From Patiria pectinifera (taxonomy: Eukaryota; Echinodermata; Asteroidea; Valvatida; Asterinidae): a DNA stretch of 64,000 nucleotides. Positions 1 to 12,764 of the stretch are shown in pieces. The stretch's first letter is position 1, and every line of letters starts with the position of its first letter. The notes under the pieces are model-generated. The model was not told where the DNA came from. It saw only the letters and a list, made by a program, of their open reading frames with translations, and searched no databases. The stretch lies in NCBI GenBank assembly GCA_029964075.1, contig CM057149.1, forward strand, positions 5,528,465-5,592,464, given 5' to 3'. A program made the position numbers and the translations under genes.

Positions 1-1528
1 CCTCCGCCCCCCCCCCGATCCGCCCTTGTACGTACTTTTTAATCATTGAATGTATATATTGTATAAGTTCATCTCTCGGGAATATTTTGCATCTGGGGTA
101 AAAAAAAGTTGTTTTTTTCCCCCTGATTCCTCTATACGTCTTGTCAAGTATCTTTCGAAATATAACATATTTTATATAGTTTTGTTATATAGTTTTGTGG
201 CTTCTCTACATACGTCATGGAGTATCGTACGATCATTGTGTCATTTTAATTTCAGATAAATACCAACCGTGTCTGTGAATATATAATTATTTATGTATGA
301 AATGTCTAAAACTGTACTTTCATAATTTGAATGAAAAAGATTTAACTAAAAAGAGAGAATCTGCGATGTTAACTTGAAATTCAATTGATCATCATACAGT
401 CTTTATACATATCTATTGAAAGATTGAGCATTTGAAGCTATTTTGTCTAGATTGGCCACTATTCCAACGACCGTGTTTTTACCAACAAAGTGCAAGGCCG
501 TTATTGCTAGCATATTTAATGTGGACAGATGAATTTCCACTTGCCTATGATGGCATATGCTTTGCCACACACACATAACTCTCTCGGAAGATAGGAATGT
601 ATTGTCTGTCATCCATTGCGATGGAATGGCTGACGTCACCACACCGATGACGTTTATGACGGCGTTCGGTGACCCCGAATCATGACGTCACCGTAGGGGT
701 CAAGATCATCTGCCGTGTGACGAGCAGGCCTCGCCACATGTTTAGGAAATTGTATTGTATCGATCTGGTGAAACTGAAACACCGTATAAATAATGGAAAG
801 GCTTTGCTGCACTGTAGTTTTAATTACATTGGGTGATGATGAGCCCATTCCCAAGGTAGATATAGGTCATGAATCATCAATTATTACTCACCCTAGTTCT
901 GAAAAAATATACAAACTTTGTTGTGAAACTTGGTATTTCAAATTGACATCACTCAACTGAATAACGTACTATGAATATATGGTATCAAAAGTATTTATAT
1001 TCCTGTCTGCAAGATCATACGACATTGGTAATGAATTGATTTTGGAGCGATCAAAATTACGCACTGAAATACTTATGATGTAGTTTCAAAGTTTGGAATA
1101 TAAGTATCTAAACCTTACGGTTTGAAAGTCCTCTCGAGAAAAGATTTGGATAAGAGGTTTACGAAACTTTTCCTCTCTCGTCTGGCGAACAATGTGGATC
1201 GGACGGCTCGGGCCTTAAAATCTGTCTCGATCTATATCAGTTTCCTTGAAACGTTTACACTTTGTTAAGAAGCGTTTTTCTGTGGCATGCATCAACAAAA
1301 TCATATTACTAATACATTGTTGAGAGCCGCCAATCATTGCCACTGTGTACAATAAGGGAATCGGAGTGGCATATTAGACGGATCTGAATCGGACTTGTTT
1401 GCAAACACGCGTCGTTCATAATAATATACGAAATTGAGTCATGAGTCAAACTGTTTACGAGATTGACGGTAGAAGAGCGGGCAACAGTGATGACGTTATA
1501 GACGTTTGATTTTGTTCATATCAACTGT
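1..1528. other. Intergenic, no gene recognised
   Basis: Only short open frames on both strands, none with a recognisable family motif, codon bias or plausible splice structure. The first 17 bases are C-rich simple sequence. I see nothing functional that I can support here. Confidence 0.6.
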
Positions 1529-1615
1529 CAGTGGCGTAACTGCGGAGGGGAAATCGTAACTAAGAGGGGATGGAGGCACAGACACCCCCCCCCCCCGCCC
1601 CCCTTTGACGCCTGT
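1529..1615. repeat. C-rich repeat beginning CAGTGGCGTAAC
   Basis: Starts with CAGTGGCGTAAC and runs into long C tracts. The same opening (AGTGGCG.AGCCAGG or its reverse complement) recurs at about 2,652, 28,541, 33,625 and 45,828, where better-preserved copies behave as small DNA elements. This copy is probably a degraded member; its right end is not clear. Confidence 0.4.
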
Positions 1616-1715
1616 CTCCTTTTTGCCCGCGCTCCGAAGTTACCACGACCACATTGCCCCATGCAATTGGAATCTGTAAAGTTACGCTGCACAGTGCCCG
1701 TCTAAATTGTGCATG

Positions 1716-1870
1716 TTCGGGAAGGGCAAATTGCTTGGCCGATGGTATTGGTTGCTTTTTGCAGCGTTTTTGAGAACTTCTCGTGCAAACAACGCACTCG
1801 ATTCAATGGTGTTGTTTTCACAGGCTGAACGCACACGCACACTCGCAGGTTGAACGCACATTTTGTTAAT
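1716..1870 (+). repeat. Fragment of LINE 3' region (copy of 37,266-37,385)
   Basis: The stretch GGCAAATTGCTTG..., the TTTTTGAGAAC block and the AGGTTGAACGCA block occur in the same order and similar spacing at 37,266-37,385, directly downstream of a LINE-like ORF end. This is therefore likely a dispersed copy of the same retroelement 3' region, diverged. Confidence 0.45.
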
Positions 1871-2261
1871 GTGGACGTAATTATAGTAAGAAAACGTAGA
1901 AAAAACTGTGCTGTGCTCACATCTTTTAATTTGAGCAAATGTTTAAGTTATGAATGAGGCCTGCGCAGTTGTGCATATCTACAGGGAGGGGGAGGGTAGA
2001 TGTACAGCCTCGATCACCACTACCCTAAATTCGTTTGGAAAAACGGCGGAAGAAAGCACTTGCATTTTCAGAGGTGGGGAGGGGCTGTCGAAAGACCCAT
2101 CCACGTCTCGCCTGGCACTGCTTGCTGTCTGAAATGCTGTATTTAGGCATTGTCTGCTCTCCAAACAGAACTTTATGATTACATTTCTAGAAATTCGTTG
2201 TGAGCTCGCGATAGGTCATGTAGGAGATAATTCCACTTACTCAGATGTTAATGGGTATATA

Positions 2262-2293
<32 letters not shown>

Positions 2294-2297
2294 ACTT
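2262..2297. repeat. Poly-C plus (CA)n microsatellite
   Basis: About 16 C residues followed by about eight CA dinucleotides. Simple sequence. Confidence 0.9.
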
Positions 2298-2494
2298 TTT
2301 GACCGGGGGTGGACTATTTGGATCATCCCCCTTCTTTTTCGTGATGAGAAAAATATGCGGATTTTGAGGTATTTTTCGAACTTGCCAACAACCAGAATGT
2401 ATTCAATAGCACTGAAAAAACGGATAATTTGTTTGAATGCGCTTTAAATGCAAGTATAAACGTATGAAAGTATAAATAAGATGTACCTCTGTTT

Positions 2495-2652
2495 CATGAA
2501 CAGCGCCCCCTAGTGTAATGTGGTGGTCCCTCCGGTCAACCCCCCCCCCCCCCGCCCGCTTTTGGAATTTCCACGACCGTTAATTTTTTTGGGGATTTTG
2601 GTGTGTCCCCCCCCCCAAGTCCCCGGCACAGATGTATACATATTTACGCCAC
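2495..2652. repeat. C-rich MITE-like segment ending TACGCCACTG
   Basis: Contains three C runs of 10 or more and ends in TACGCCACTG, the reverse complement of the CAGTGGCGTA end seen at 1,529. Interpreted as the right end of a small non-autonomous DNA element; its left end is uncertain. Confidence 0.35.
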
Positions 2653-3808
2653 TGTAATGCTACCCCTCCCAGTAGCCGGCTGGCTACGGGCTGTACTACG
2701 AACAGCCCACCAAAAAGGCCGCCATATACCAGTAACATTCATCGTGCCTTTCAAATTCTCATTCATGTGCGTAATTTGGTTGTATGGTGTTTATATAAGT
2801 TACCGATCACTGTCATTGTCACGTTCAACGCTGAGCACACACACAGCCAACTCAATTTCCCATCCGTTTCAACAAAAATAGAACAAGGAATCATACCGCC
2901 CAATTGACCACACAATCTGATTGATTATTAGGAACAAGAATCACCCATTTCTGTAAGCACGCTCTCGATTTCCTCAGCACAAATTAACTCATCACTTACG
3001 TTGTAAAGGTCCTTCACCAATCGAGCGCCATAATATTGAGGTAAATAGCCTCTTATAGTTACCAGGGATTTTTGTTGTATTTTCATTCATTCTCGATACG
3101 TGCGTAGTGTTTACACAGGCATGGTCACATAAAAATGTGGGTATATGATTTACGTCGTGCTGATGAAAGCAATATCAATATAATGCAGTATACACACACG
3201 TGCGGCTATGCGTGCAAACTCTGAACTAGTTTATGAAATATAATCAATTACGGCATGTGGAAATAACTGAATTAATCAACGCTGGAGCTCTTAATTTGTT
3301 GTTTGAACTTGTGCAGATGTACAATTGTAATATGTGAGCCTGACATGATATATAAAAGGCATTGTTTGTTTATTCAAATAGAATGGACGTAATGTACACG
3401 CTGCATGTTACCAAAAGTACCTGCATATTTATTGTGACTGCGAATACGTATGGGCGGGCTAATCAAATGCTTGATAACCGAGGGAGCCATAAACTTCGCA
3501 TCGTCGAATTTCTTACATTTTTATTTCATTCAGACCGCAAGGTAAGCGGTCTGACGCCATGTGGTTTTTAATCAGAAGGCATTGTTCATATCCCTTTGAG
3601 AAACAAGTCGTTTTCTCCCACCATATTTGTCTGTGAATTTGAATATAATATGAGTGGAATAATCGGCCGAATCATAAGGGGCCATTAATGATGCAGACAC
3701 GGAAAATACATTGAGTGTTCCCCCCGAAAAAAGTGCAACATTAAAAAAAAACATAATTAATTTTCAAATTAACCACACAGCGAAACTAACAAGGTGAATT
3801 ATAACAAT
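2653..3808. other. No gene recognised
   Basis: AT-rich sequence with short open frames lacking family features. Nothing supportable. Confidence 0.55.
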
Positions 3809-3945
3809 TCAAAAGTTGAACAAAGAAATTGACTGGAGCTTGAAACTATACACGACCTCCGGATCACCGTTCCGGTGCTCTTACCAACTGAGCTATCCAG
3901 CCATATGTTGGTGGTTCCCCAATATCTTTGTTCAACTTTTCAAAA
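3809..3945 (-). repeat. tRNA-like sequence inside short inverted repeats
   Basis: On the - strand, about 3,905-3,845 reads like a tRNA 5' half: TAGCTCAGTTGGTAAGAGC (A box and D arm), then CCGGA-7 nt-TCCGG (anticodon arm). The T arm is degenerate (AGTTTCAAGCT in place of GGTTCGAATCC). The tRNA-like part is bracketed by inverted repeats: TTCAAAAGTTGAACAAAG at about 3,809 and CTTTGTTCAACTTTTCAAAA at about 3,926. This is a tRNA-derived repeat or pseudogene, not a working tRNA. Confidence 0.6.
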
Positions 3946-3948
3946 CAC

Positions 3949-4748
3949 TTAATTAAAACTGTTTAATGTTTTTTTTTTCAATGAAATTATATATTTCATT
4001 GTGGGGTGCTGTGGTCCAATGGACACAGTGTTCGACTCATGTGCCGTGGTATGGGTTCGATCCTGACTGTGGGAACATGGTGCTTGTGCTCTTGAGCAAG
4101 GCACTTTACCATTATTGCTTCGTCCTTCGGATGGGACGTAAAGCCGTATAGGTCCCGTGTGTTGTGCAATGCACCTTAAAGAACCTAAATAACGCTAAGA
4201 GAAGGGGTTTGCCCCTGTGTTTCTGGCAGTGGCTGCAATATGCGCCGCAGCATCTTGTCAACCCTTATAAGGTGCTACATAATGGGTCTCATATTTCTCA
4301 TAAACTTTATTTACCTTTCTTTAATAATAGACATAATTTGCAGCGCCTTGAGTACCTAATTGTTGGTAGATACGTGCGCTTTATAAGACTCCGGTATGAT
4401 GATTATTATTATATTACATTAACGCCTGACTATATTTCAATCCACTCCTTTTACCGCATTCCACTCGGGTCCCTGTAGCTCCAGAAAGACAATTAATTAA
4501 GTGAAAGGGTGCAAATGTTACTTGGGCCACTCTTACCTGGGATGTCACTAACTTCAGTGCCTGTTCAATGCTTAAACCAGATCAAGCATGTCCAGGTGAG
4601 AGTGGCCCAAGTACAATTTAGACCCTTTCATTTAATCGATTGTATTTCTGGATCTAGGGACCCAAATGGAATGGGTTAAAAAGGAGTAGATTGAGAAATA
4701 GTCACGCTTTAATTTCATTGAAGAAAAACATGAAACAGTTTTAATTAT
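3949..4748. repeat. Foldback (long-hairpin) element split by a SINE
   Basis: The right arm, about 4,560-4,748, is the reverse complement of 4,419-4,540 and then of 3,949-3,987. The pairing includes AATTAAAACTGTTT / AAACAGTTTTAATT, GACTATATTTCAATCC / GGATTGAGAAATAGTC, GTCCCTGTAGCTCCAGAAA and GGGCCACTCTTACCTGG. Removing 4,001-4,418 makes the left arm continuous, so the hairpin element pre-dates the SINE insertion. Arms are roughly 160-190 bp around a short loop. A non-autonomous DNA element is the most likely origin. Confidence 0.75.
4001..4418 (+). repeat. tRNA-derived SINE
   Basis: Head: TGGTCCAATGGAC (A-box-like) and GGGTTCGATCC (B box) at about 4,013-4,065. Then comes a conserved-looking body with GAGCAAGGCACTTTACC and TCGTCCTTCGGATGGGACGT, followed by GCGCCTTGAGTA and an ATT-rich tail. 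The body resembles, from memory, the central domain shared by many metazoan tRNA-derived SINEs (V-SINE type); I cannot assign the family. It sits inside the left arm of the surrounding foldback. Confidence 0.8.
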
Positions 4749-7700
4749 TTGTTTTCTGAATGTTGCTCTTTGTTGGCACTCTCTGTATATGCGGCTCGGG
4801 AAGAAGTAAGTGCCACATATACCAATGGAATCGGTGTCCATCACTAACTTGCCGATGACATCATTATCTACGTGTCTATATTATATACATTCTACATTTC
4901 ATCGGAAAGACTATCAGCAATGTACATGTGGCAGGACTGATGAAATAACTACACGAAATGATGATATCAGAATGATGTTTTGTATATCTCTCGCTGTTTC
5001 CCGAAACACCTCGTTGATGTTGTTGTATAACGCTAAAAGTATTCCTACTAATGTCAGATTTACTATGTCAGAAGCTCTAGCATTCCTATTTTCGGTAAAA
5101 GAATATTTCAATGCGCCACATTTATATTTTTATTTTTTCTTAGTATATGCTGCTGCAGGCAGTCAGCTGAAAACACGTTTCCAAACCCGAATCCAGTTCG
5201 ACAAATTTAATTTTGCCATTTCCTATGGGTTTGTCGTGTCTGCTTTCACTGCATGCAAAATGCACGGTCAGCAAACGGTTTATTCCGTAACATAACAACT
5301 TTAACTCACTGCCGCGGGCCCCAGTTACGTTAGAGTTCTATTAAAATGGAAAATGCATCCCTTAAAAGGTGACCATATAGTTCAGATATGACTAGTATCC
5401 TATTTCTCGTATGTCTGTGACGTGCCTTTAAGGAGCCATCCACCTGGAACCAGGGCCTAGTCCTCATTTTGCATTATGCAGAGACAATCGACATTACCAA
5501 TTCGACCCGTGCTACAAGTATCCCATCGCGTGGGGGTGCAACATATTAAAACTGCATGTTTTAAAGGGGGTGGTAAGATAATCATATTCTTTGTGATTGT
5601 AAGTGTTACTGGTTTGAAAATGACCAAGTCTTACACTTTAAAGCTTGTATGGAAACATGCAGAGCCAACGTTATGTCCTCATGCACATACACAAAGCAAC
5701 AGATACCGTGTCATACGAGTACGAGTATACGAGTACACGAGTGCAAGGCAATAGTTCCATGAGGACGAGTATGATTATATTTTATATAACTGACATACAG
5801 ATCCTTGTCATTTGATTGGTGGAACTCGCATCACGTGACATTCGTTATTGCTCCTATTCACCCCGGGGCTCAAAAGTCCCATTCGCCCATGGGGAATGGG
5901 AAATACTATTGAACAGTTAGGATCGTTCTTGTTCCATGACGTGGTATTTGTGTGCAAAATGCATGCGCGTTCAGCGTTGCGCGCATAAACAACAGAGGGA
6001 CAATACTGGGTCCCCGATTGCAGGCAAATACACACTCATGTGGGCGGGTGGGTTGGATGCTGGACAGTTCACTCGGCCATATATTGTATTTATGCAACTC
6101 AAGTATTACAGTTTTGCTGCCGAAGGCCGGTTTTGATAACACTGATGCGCATGCGTCTAATTTGCAAGTTGTACTCTCTAGGTACCGGCGTAGCGTGAAT
6201 ATCCGACTCCATGAAATATGGACTTATTGGTAGTAGGCCTATTGCGCAGGCGTAAGTGCGATATTGTGCTGTTTTTAGGATCTATTGTGGGAGAGTGACC
6301 TGTCACGTGTGAAGGATTGACCAATAATAGGGAAAAGGAGTCCGATTTTCATAGGTGTCGGATTTTCATATGACACCGATACCGTCGCTCAGGTGCGCGC
6401 ATGGGTGCCGTAAGCCGTCTTCACACGTTACCCGGCCGCCGTGGGTTGTACCACTTAGTAATTGTTCAACAAAAACGTACATGTACTTTCTGTGAGCCAT
6501 CTCTCCTCCCATACAGCACCACAGCGCTTCAGTGCAAAAGGTGCAATGAAAAATGTCACTATAGGATCAACCATAAACAACTTATGGCCCACCCAACCAC
6601 AAACATATTCCGATATATATTTCCGCCGCAGATATTATGAGCTTACAGAAATTAATCCGATTGACTTTTTTTAATGGTATAAGCCGTGATGGCCTAGGTT
6701 GCCTTGAGGAATATATGAGCTTAGGAGCTAGATGGCGCTATAGGACTCCAATTCACAATGCGTAATGTGATAACTGGTATCTTGCTTTTGGCAGTAAGGA
6801 ATTGGGCCTGTGGGTCTAATAAACGGTTACTCAAGGCATACATCCGCTCTTCTCACTTAGGATTGCTGAGAGACCTTTCACTGGTAACCATCGAATATAA
6901 TATTTACTATAAATTATATACAATATATTACTTACCAACGAAGTATCTTTCTTGTGGCACTTGTAATCATACTCACACTCGTGGCAAAGAACTCACACTC
7001 TTACTCATGAGTATAGTCGAGCACAAAACCGAAAAAATTGCTAAACCTTTTAGCCGAGCTATAACTTCCTTTATAGGCAAAGAACAAGTAACAAGACAAC
7101 AGCACGATATCCAAATGCCCTGCACCCATGGACAAATCATATATATTCAAACGTCCATTCACATTATGATTGGTTTCAAAATAACAAGTATATCTGTTTT
7201 ATGTGCGATATTCTTGTCTGATATTGTAAAACACTTGGCTTTCGGTTGCATTATTTACAACCATGTCTGATTTATTCACGTAGAAACTGAAGGGTTCATT
7301 CGAGGTTCTATTTTAACACGTAGAGCTCTATCTTTACATATATCGATGTAGACAAAATGATTGATTACTGCGCATGCATGGCTGATTTTCACCACTGATG
7401 ACTCTCCAGCGTATGAAGTTCCTTGGCTGAAGTCTTTGCACACTGCTAATCATGATATCTTTGCCAGCCCGTTGGAGCATAATTCATAAACCTTCTTCCA
7501 CTTGCATTCTCTAGATATCATGATAAAATATTTATCATATGTCCGATGCTTTGCTGCACTCCGCGATTTGAAACAGCTAGACCTAGATTGTGATACAGTG
7601 AGCCTGTTTTGTGTATAGCCGGATATACCATGTCGATCGTGTGAAATGAGAGTGACGGACATGACCATAATGTAATACGGAGTTAATGAAGGGAAAATAT

Positions 7701-7862
7701 TGATGCTGAGCTTATTAACAACGCTTCAGTGGCCATCAATTCTGTTATTGTACTTCACTTGTTTGTTAATATCGGAGTGGCTGTATTACATGGCACAGTA
7801 AACAACACAAATTTCCAATGTGATATTTGTTCATGCGACTTTGTTCATGCGAGTAGAGCCTG
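4749..7862. other. Intergenic, no gene recognised
   Basis: Several 60-170 codon open frames on both strands, all with low-complexity or ordinary intergenic composition, overlapping each other in several frames, and without a convincing splice context. No family motif was recognised. Confidence 0.5.
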
Positions 7863-7992
7863 CACTGCAAAAACTGTAGTGTTAATTTAACACCATTCGG
7901 TATCTATATAGGACAACATCAGTAAAATTTAACACCAGATGGTCCTATATAGATACCAACGGTGTAAATTTAACACTGCAGTTTTTGCAGTG
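7863..7992. mobile_element. 130-bp near-perfect palindromic MITE
   Basis: Starts CACTGCAAAAACT and ends AGTTTTTGCAGTG. The inverted repeat continues inward through GTGTTAATTTAACACC and GGTATCTATATAGGAC with only a short central loop. This is the form of a foldback MITE; CACTGCAAAAACT ends are common in marine invertebrate genomes (recalled, not checked). Confidence 0.85.
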
Positions 7993-9045
7993 TACAGTGT
8001 GCGATTTTGAAAGTTGGAAATAAAAACATTATATGAAACGGAAGGTTTATTCAATTCTGACGAAGTCACACTAATATCAAACGAACATTATTTAAATATG
8101 AATCTAGTGCACAGAATCAGCATGAAATTTTAATCCCTAAAATCACCCATATCAGTATTTTCATATACATGTACGTCAATTTTATTGCATTTCAATTTCG
8201 CAAGTTGTTATGTTTTTTGTATCGGTGATGTCTGTACATTTCTCCCCATGGCACTGCCATGCACAACATGATCTACTAATTTATTTCACAAACTGTCTGG
8301 TCATGTTCGAATCAACTTTCGTTCGCTGTCACTCGGAAATGTCACTCGCCATAACAGGCACAGACGTTGATGCAGTTATCTGCTAATGTTCTTTTGTTGT
8401 GCAAGTGCTGAAATACTTGGACGTCATAAATCAAAATGTGAACGCAAGCACGTGGCATTGTCGGACAATTATTGCAAGTGGAAATTGACGTCAGAATGGC
8501 AAAACGGGTAGAATGCTTTGAGTGATGTTTTCAATTTTCATCCTTTTATCAATTTTCATCCTTTTTCAATGGACAGCCTCAGGCCGGAAAATATTATTGA
8601 TAGCTATATCCGATCGCGTGGTGATGCTGCATGCTTTGAAAAAAATTTACGCTGCACTAGTGCACTATACAATTTATCAAAATGGGCGTTTGTTAATGGG
8701 TCTATATATAACTTTTACAATATGAAAATTCATGTTATGCAGACTAACATTAGGTTTGTCACTCGCTGAATGGGACAGCTCCGAGGCTGACGACCCTTCG
8801 TATTTTCTGTGATATTTCATTAAAAAAAACACCAATTGATCTAAAAAGAGCACAGCAGGAAGCAAAAAGGAACTTGGCCTTCAAATATTCAAACCGTAAT
8901 TTAGGCCGATGATAATTACATTGGAGTTTAGAATTATGTACTCGGTATAATAATCACTTTAAAAAAATGATCTACGTCCTTCAGTGTATTGGAGGTAAGA
9001 AGCATTTATAGATGCGAAACAACGATTATAAATTTGAAGAAACTG
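7993..9045. other. No gene recognised
   Basis: AT-rich; the overlapping short frames at 8,518-8,769 include a repeated ATCCTTTTATCAATTTTC-like stretch and do not look coding. Nothing supportable. Confidence 0.5.
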
Positions 9046-9323
9046 CACTCTTAAAAAACATTAGTCAGATTTGACTAGAAAAAAAAACAGTTAAACTTGA
9101 CAATAGCCATTCAGGGTCAGCTGGGTGCAACTGAAAATCAGTCAATCTGACTAGATTTTTCCAGTCAGTATTGAAAAGTAGTTATGCAATAGTAAAATTG
9201 GAGTCAAATCCAACTACTAGTTCTCGTCATAGTATAAAACTTTGCATGTTTAACTAAATTCCTTGTCATTTTTCAATAACTAGGAAAACCAGTCAACATT
9301 TGGACGACGTTGTTTTTAGAGTG
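9046..9323. mobile_element. MITE with CACTCTTAAAAAACA termini
   Basis: Left end CACTCTTAAAAAACA, right end TGTTTTTAGAGTG, about 278 bp. Internally it has AGTCAGATTTGACTAG-type motifs in both orientations (about 9,062, 9,140 and 9,290). No ORF. A non-autonomous DNA transposon is the most likely explanation. Confidence 0.7.
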
Positions 9324-12299
9324 TGAACGCAGAAGCACACAACACGTATATACCGCAAATGAAGATCAAAGAAGAGCCAGCTCTTTGCTTATACCTGGTG
9401 TGACGGGTGGTCCTTTTTACCAAAAAATGTTGACTTTTTGTTTTCAGTAAAAGTGGGCAGGTGTACGATCAATGCCGCAATGAGCAGGTGAATATGGAAA
9501 AAAATGTATTTTTTTGACAGTTTTATAACGATTAAAAATGAGCAGCTAAATAAATGACCCTCAAATTTGGTGTTGGTCTCCTACCCGTACCCCCACCTCC
9601 GAAATCCTCCTGGCTGTAGGTTTTTTACATAACACTTGCACAACTATTCCAAGTTAATACTTACAAGTCAATAATGGTCATCTTTGCTCAACCTCCGTGA
9701 AGTTATCAACGCAGTAGAGACAGTTGTAATATTCCCAGTAAACAGTTGTGTACAGGGCAAAACTGAACTAGAGATGCCGAGCACGATCGTATTTCCTTTC
9801 GCTTCAAAATGGATTTGGCATACCAGTCGACTTTATGGAACTATAATATATCCACACCTTCCTCAATGATGAACTAACGTACATGGTGCGCCCCCTGTAC
9901 ATCTCCACACACCCATCTCCAGAAAACTACATCCAAAGTACATCCGTACCGTAGAACTGTCTTACCCCAGAAATTTTGTTCAAACATCGACGTGGGTGAA
10001 TTGATACCATTGCCACACAGAGGCCCGTGAAAACATCTTTATTCCAACTGTGAGGATGCTGTCCACGTTCGGCCGAATTTACTCTTTGAACCAATGCTTT
10101 CTCGTGGGGTTGTCGTCGTCGCTGACTCCTGGAATCCCCGGCATGCGCGTATGGCCGCAGCGTGGGACAGACGAGACGCGTGTGCAGGGGCCTCCCGTTG
10201 CCCAGTTTGTGTGAGATGTCTCGGCCCGGCTAGCTAGCCGCATGTATGCCGTGATAAAGCGATCCTGCAAGGAAGTCATGAATGTCAATGGCATGATATA
10301 AATACATCGTACGGATGCATGCATCCAATCACACGCACACATCAGTCGTGTAGTGTACGGTATTCGGTATATTAGGTTATTGACACTACATGTATGTACT
10401 ATGTACACATGTACATAGATTTGTCTCATATTTTAACACAGGTAAAACTGGAAATATGCCTAGCTGATGGAAGTTGGCTCACCTTATCCTATATATCCGG
10501 CTTGCATTCGAAAAGCATTAGGTACTCTTATTTGCCGCTCAATATAAGCGGCAGGTCCGTTTCAATGACACTTCTCGTAAATGTTGGAAATGATCATTTA
10601 ACGACTTTTGAAATCTGCGACCGTCATTGGGTGGCGCCCCTGTGCATACGTACGTACGCCGGTAGGATTGGCCGGGCCCCTAGGCCTACAAAAGAGGGAG
10701 TGGTTCCTGATGTTCGGGGCAACTTTCAGAACTCTGTGTTTTAAAAAACAGGAAATGGAATCGTCATGAAACGATAATGAAGGAAAACATTACCGATCCT
10801 CATCGTGCGCACGTGTGCGGTTTGTTTATGGTGTCGAGGACACATTTATGAAACACCCTTGTGTAATTGAGGACAGGACTCAACTCGACTGAGACGTCTT
10901 TGATTAGAAAACGTGCACAAAGCAGTGGGAGCTGTTGCAAACTAGTTAAGTATAAACAAAAGATGGATGAAAATTTACACCATAAACAGACAGGGTTCCG
11001 TATGGGATAGAAAACACAATAGAACAATATAGACCCCACAATATAAGGAGAAATTAATATCTACCCCATAAGGGAAATGCTATGGAGTTTGAGATTTCAT
11101 TAAGAACAACGGAGAACAAAAGAAGGGAAACAAAGGTCTTCCACACAATATGTGTGTACGGCTGTTTGACTCGACTCAACGCCCCCCCCCCCCCAAAAAA
11201 AGGAAGTGAGCGGATGTAACGCCCCGTCCTCCAGCACCAAACCCAAAGGATCATCTTTGATACGCCACTTTGAAATAGTTTTTCCCCCGATAATGCAAGG
11301 TGAGCTTTAAAAAAAAAACACATGTTATTGAGTGAAAAATATCCTGAAAATGTGAAGATATCAGTTATCCTACTACGCGTATTTGTAGGCGTATCAGTCA
11401 TTTTTTTCAAATTGCGGTAGCAATTTATTTAATATTGTCAACCTTCTGTCAACTGTCAAATAGGGCGGATGGCATCACTTTAATCAAGGCCACCTACATT
11501 GATCGCAAGAGGGCGTCCTCTTTACTTCGTATAATGCATTTGGTACAATTTTAGGGGCTGTCCAAAGTTTACAATATTTTCACAGTAGCAGGATACTACT
11601 TTTCTTCACCCCGAATGTAGTACTTTTCAACTTTTTTTGAATGACTTAATATATGTTCATTATTGGTTGATTGGTTGGTTGATTTGGTTTATATACAATA
11701 GAAAGTGTTGTGGTTCTCGTGCTCAAAACATTAAAATACATTTGAACTTTATATTTCAAACATTAAATTACCACATAATTTAAATTAATTCCCCCTTAAA
11801 AAATCTTCCCCCCAAGAAAAAAAAATCAAAAGTCATTAACAAGACAAGGAAATTATCACACTGTAAGGTTACTTAATGCCATTCAGTCCCCCGATCCCCT
11901 GAAAAAAAACATTAAAATAATTCCTCAAAAAGTCCGAAGTCATAAAAGATTCTGTTCCTGTATTAAAGCTATGTTTGCTGACAAGGTATAGGCCTACCCC
12001 ATTAGAAACATAAATTACATTTGAAACCCTCCATTATGAATACATGTGACCAATGAAAAAAAGATTGCCATATTAAAAACAAAGAACTGAAACTAGTGAA
12101 ATTCCAGAAAAGCTGCAGGGGAAATATACTATAGTTCATCTTTTTTTTTTCTATAAGACTGTATTTTAATTATTGAAGGGGAAAATGTGGAACGCATAGC
12201 GGGTGTGCTGCGCGCTGACTGGGGTGGGGTGGGGGAGGGGCAAGAGGGGGGCTCCCCCCGGCGGCATTTTGATGGCGTCATAAAACTAAAAACAACCTC
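9324..12299. other. Upstream of TUSC2, no gene recognised
   Basis: Frames at 10,079-10,744 and 11,054-11,410 overlap on opposite strands and show no family features. C and A homopolymer runs occur at 11,181-11,200. Around 12,210-12,260 is a G-rich tract just upstream of the first TUSC2 exon. Nothing else is supportable. Confidence 0.5.
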
Positions 12300-12609
12300 T
12301 TTTTTTTAAGACGGTTCAGATGTCGATACTATACAGTAAAATCCTAATTTTGCTCCCCCACCTCGGCATGGCAAAGCTTGATTTCGCAATATTAATAGTA
12401 ATGGAAAATTATGGCACAAACACACGAACAAATCCAAAATGGCAGCTGCCATGTAGAATTTTTTCCCGAAAGATCAGTGTTCAAAATCCAAAGGAAATTT
12501 GTCTTTATCCACCACCTGGAGGATCCGAAGTGTCAAACACGTGCTGAGGGACACTTTGTCGTACAAACGTTGTCTTTTGGAGACAGAAGAATACAGAGAG
12601 GTCGAAGGA
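12300..12609 (+). promoter_or_regulatory. Probable TUSC2 5' UTR / promoter-proximal region
   Basis: Immediately precedes the TUSC2 initiation codon. It contains CAAAATGGCAGCTGCCATG (about 12,436), which resembles a YY1-type AAnATGGC site of the sort found near start sites of TATA-less housekeeping genes. No TATA box is evident. The frame upstream of the ATG stays open for a further 37 codons, but the TUSC2 family begins at the Met-Gly used here. The transcription start is not determined. Confidence 0.35.
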
Positions 12610-12764
12610 ATGGGTGGTAAGAGTTCGACCGTCGTGAATTCGATTACTTCACCGATCACGAACTATTTTTACGGGAGCGTTAGGAAGGGAGGTGATGGGA
12701 CAGACGGGGAGTGTGTGGCTGTCGGCAAGCTGAGGGTTAACCCCTTTGTACATACAAGGAAAAG
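12610..12764 (+). CDS. TUSC2: TUSC2 coding exon 1
   Basis: Encodes residues 1-51 plus two bases of codon 52. It ends AGGAAAAG|GTAAAT; the split codon AG+T gives Ser with exon 2. It contains the Met-Gly-Gly-Lys-Ser-Ser start, a weakly conserved linker, and the conserved NPF.HTRK segment. Confidence 0.9.

Noticed and set aside
3845-3905. Possible tRNA gene on the - strand
   Set aside because: Good D-arm and anticodon-arm pattern, but the T arm is degenerate and no acceptor stem pairs. Position 33 is C where tRNAs have T.
4810-5295. 161-codon frame on the + strand
   Set aside because: No family motif, AT-driven composition, overlapped by an opposite-strand frame and lacking splice or promoter context.
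6758-7270. 170-codon frame on the + strand
   Set aside because: Longest frame in the left 12 kb but with no recognisable domain, low GC and isoleucine/tyrosine-rich content typical of AT-rich non-coding DNA. Kept only as intergenic.
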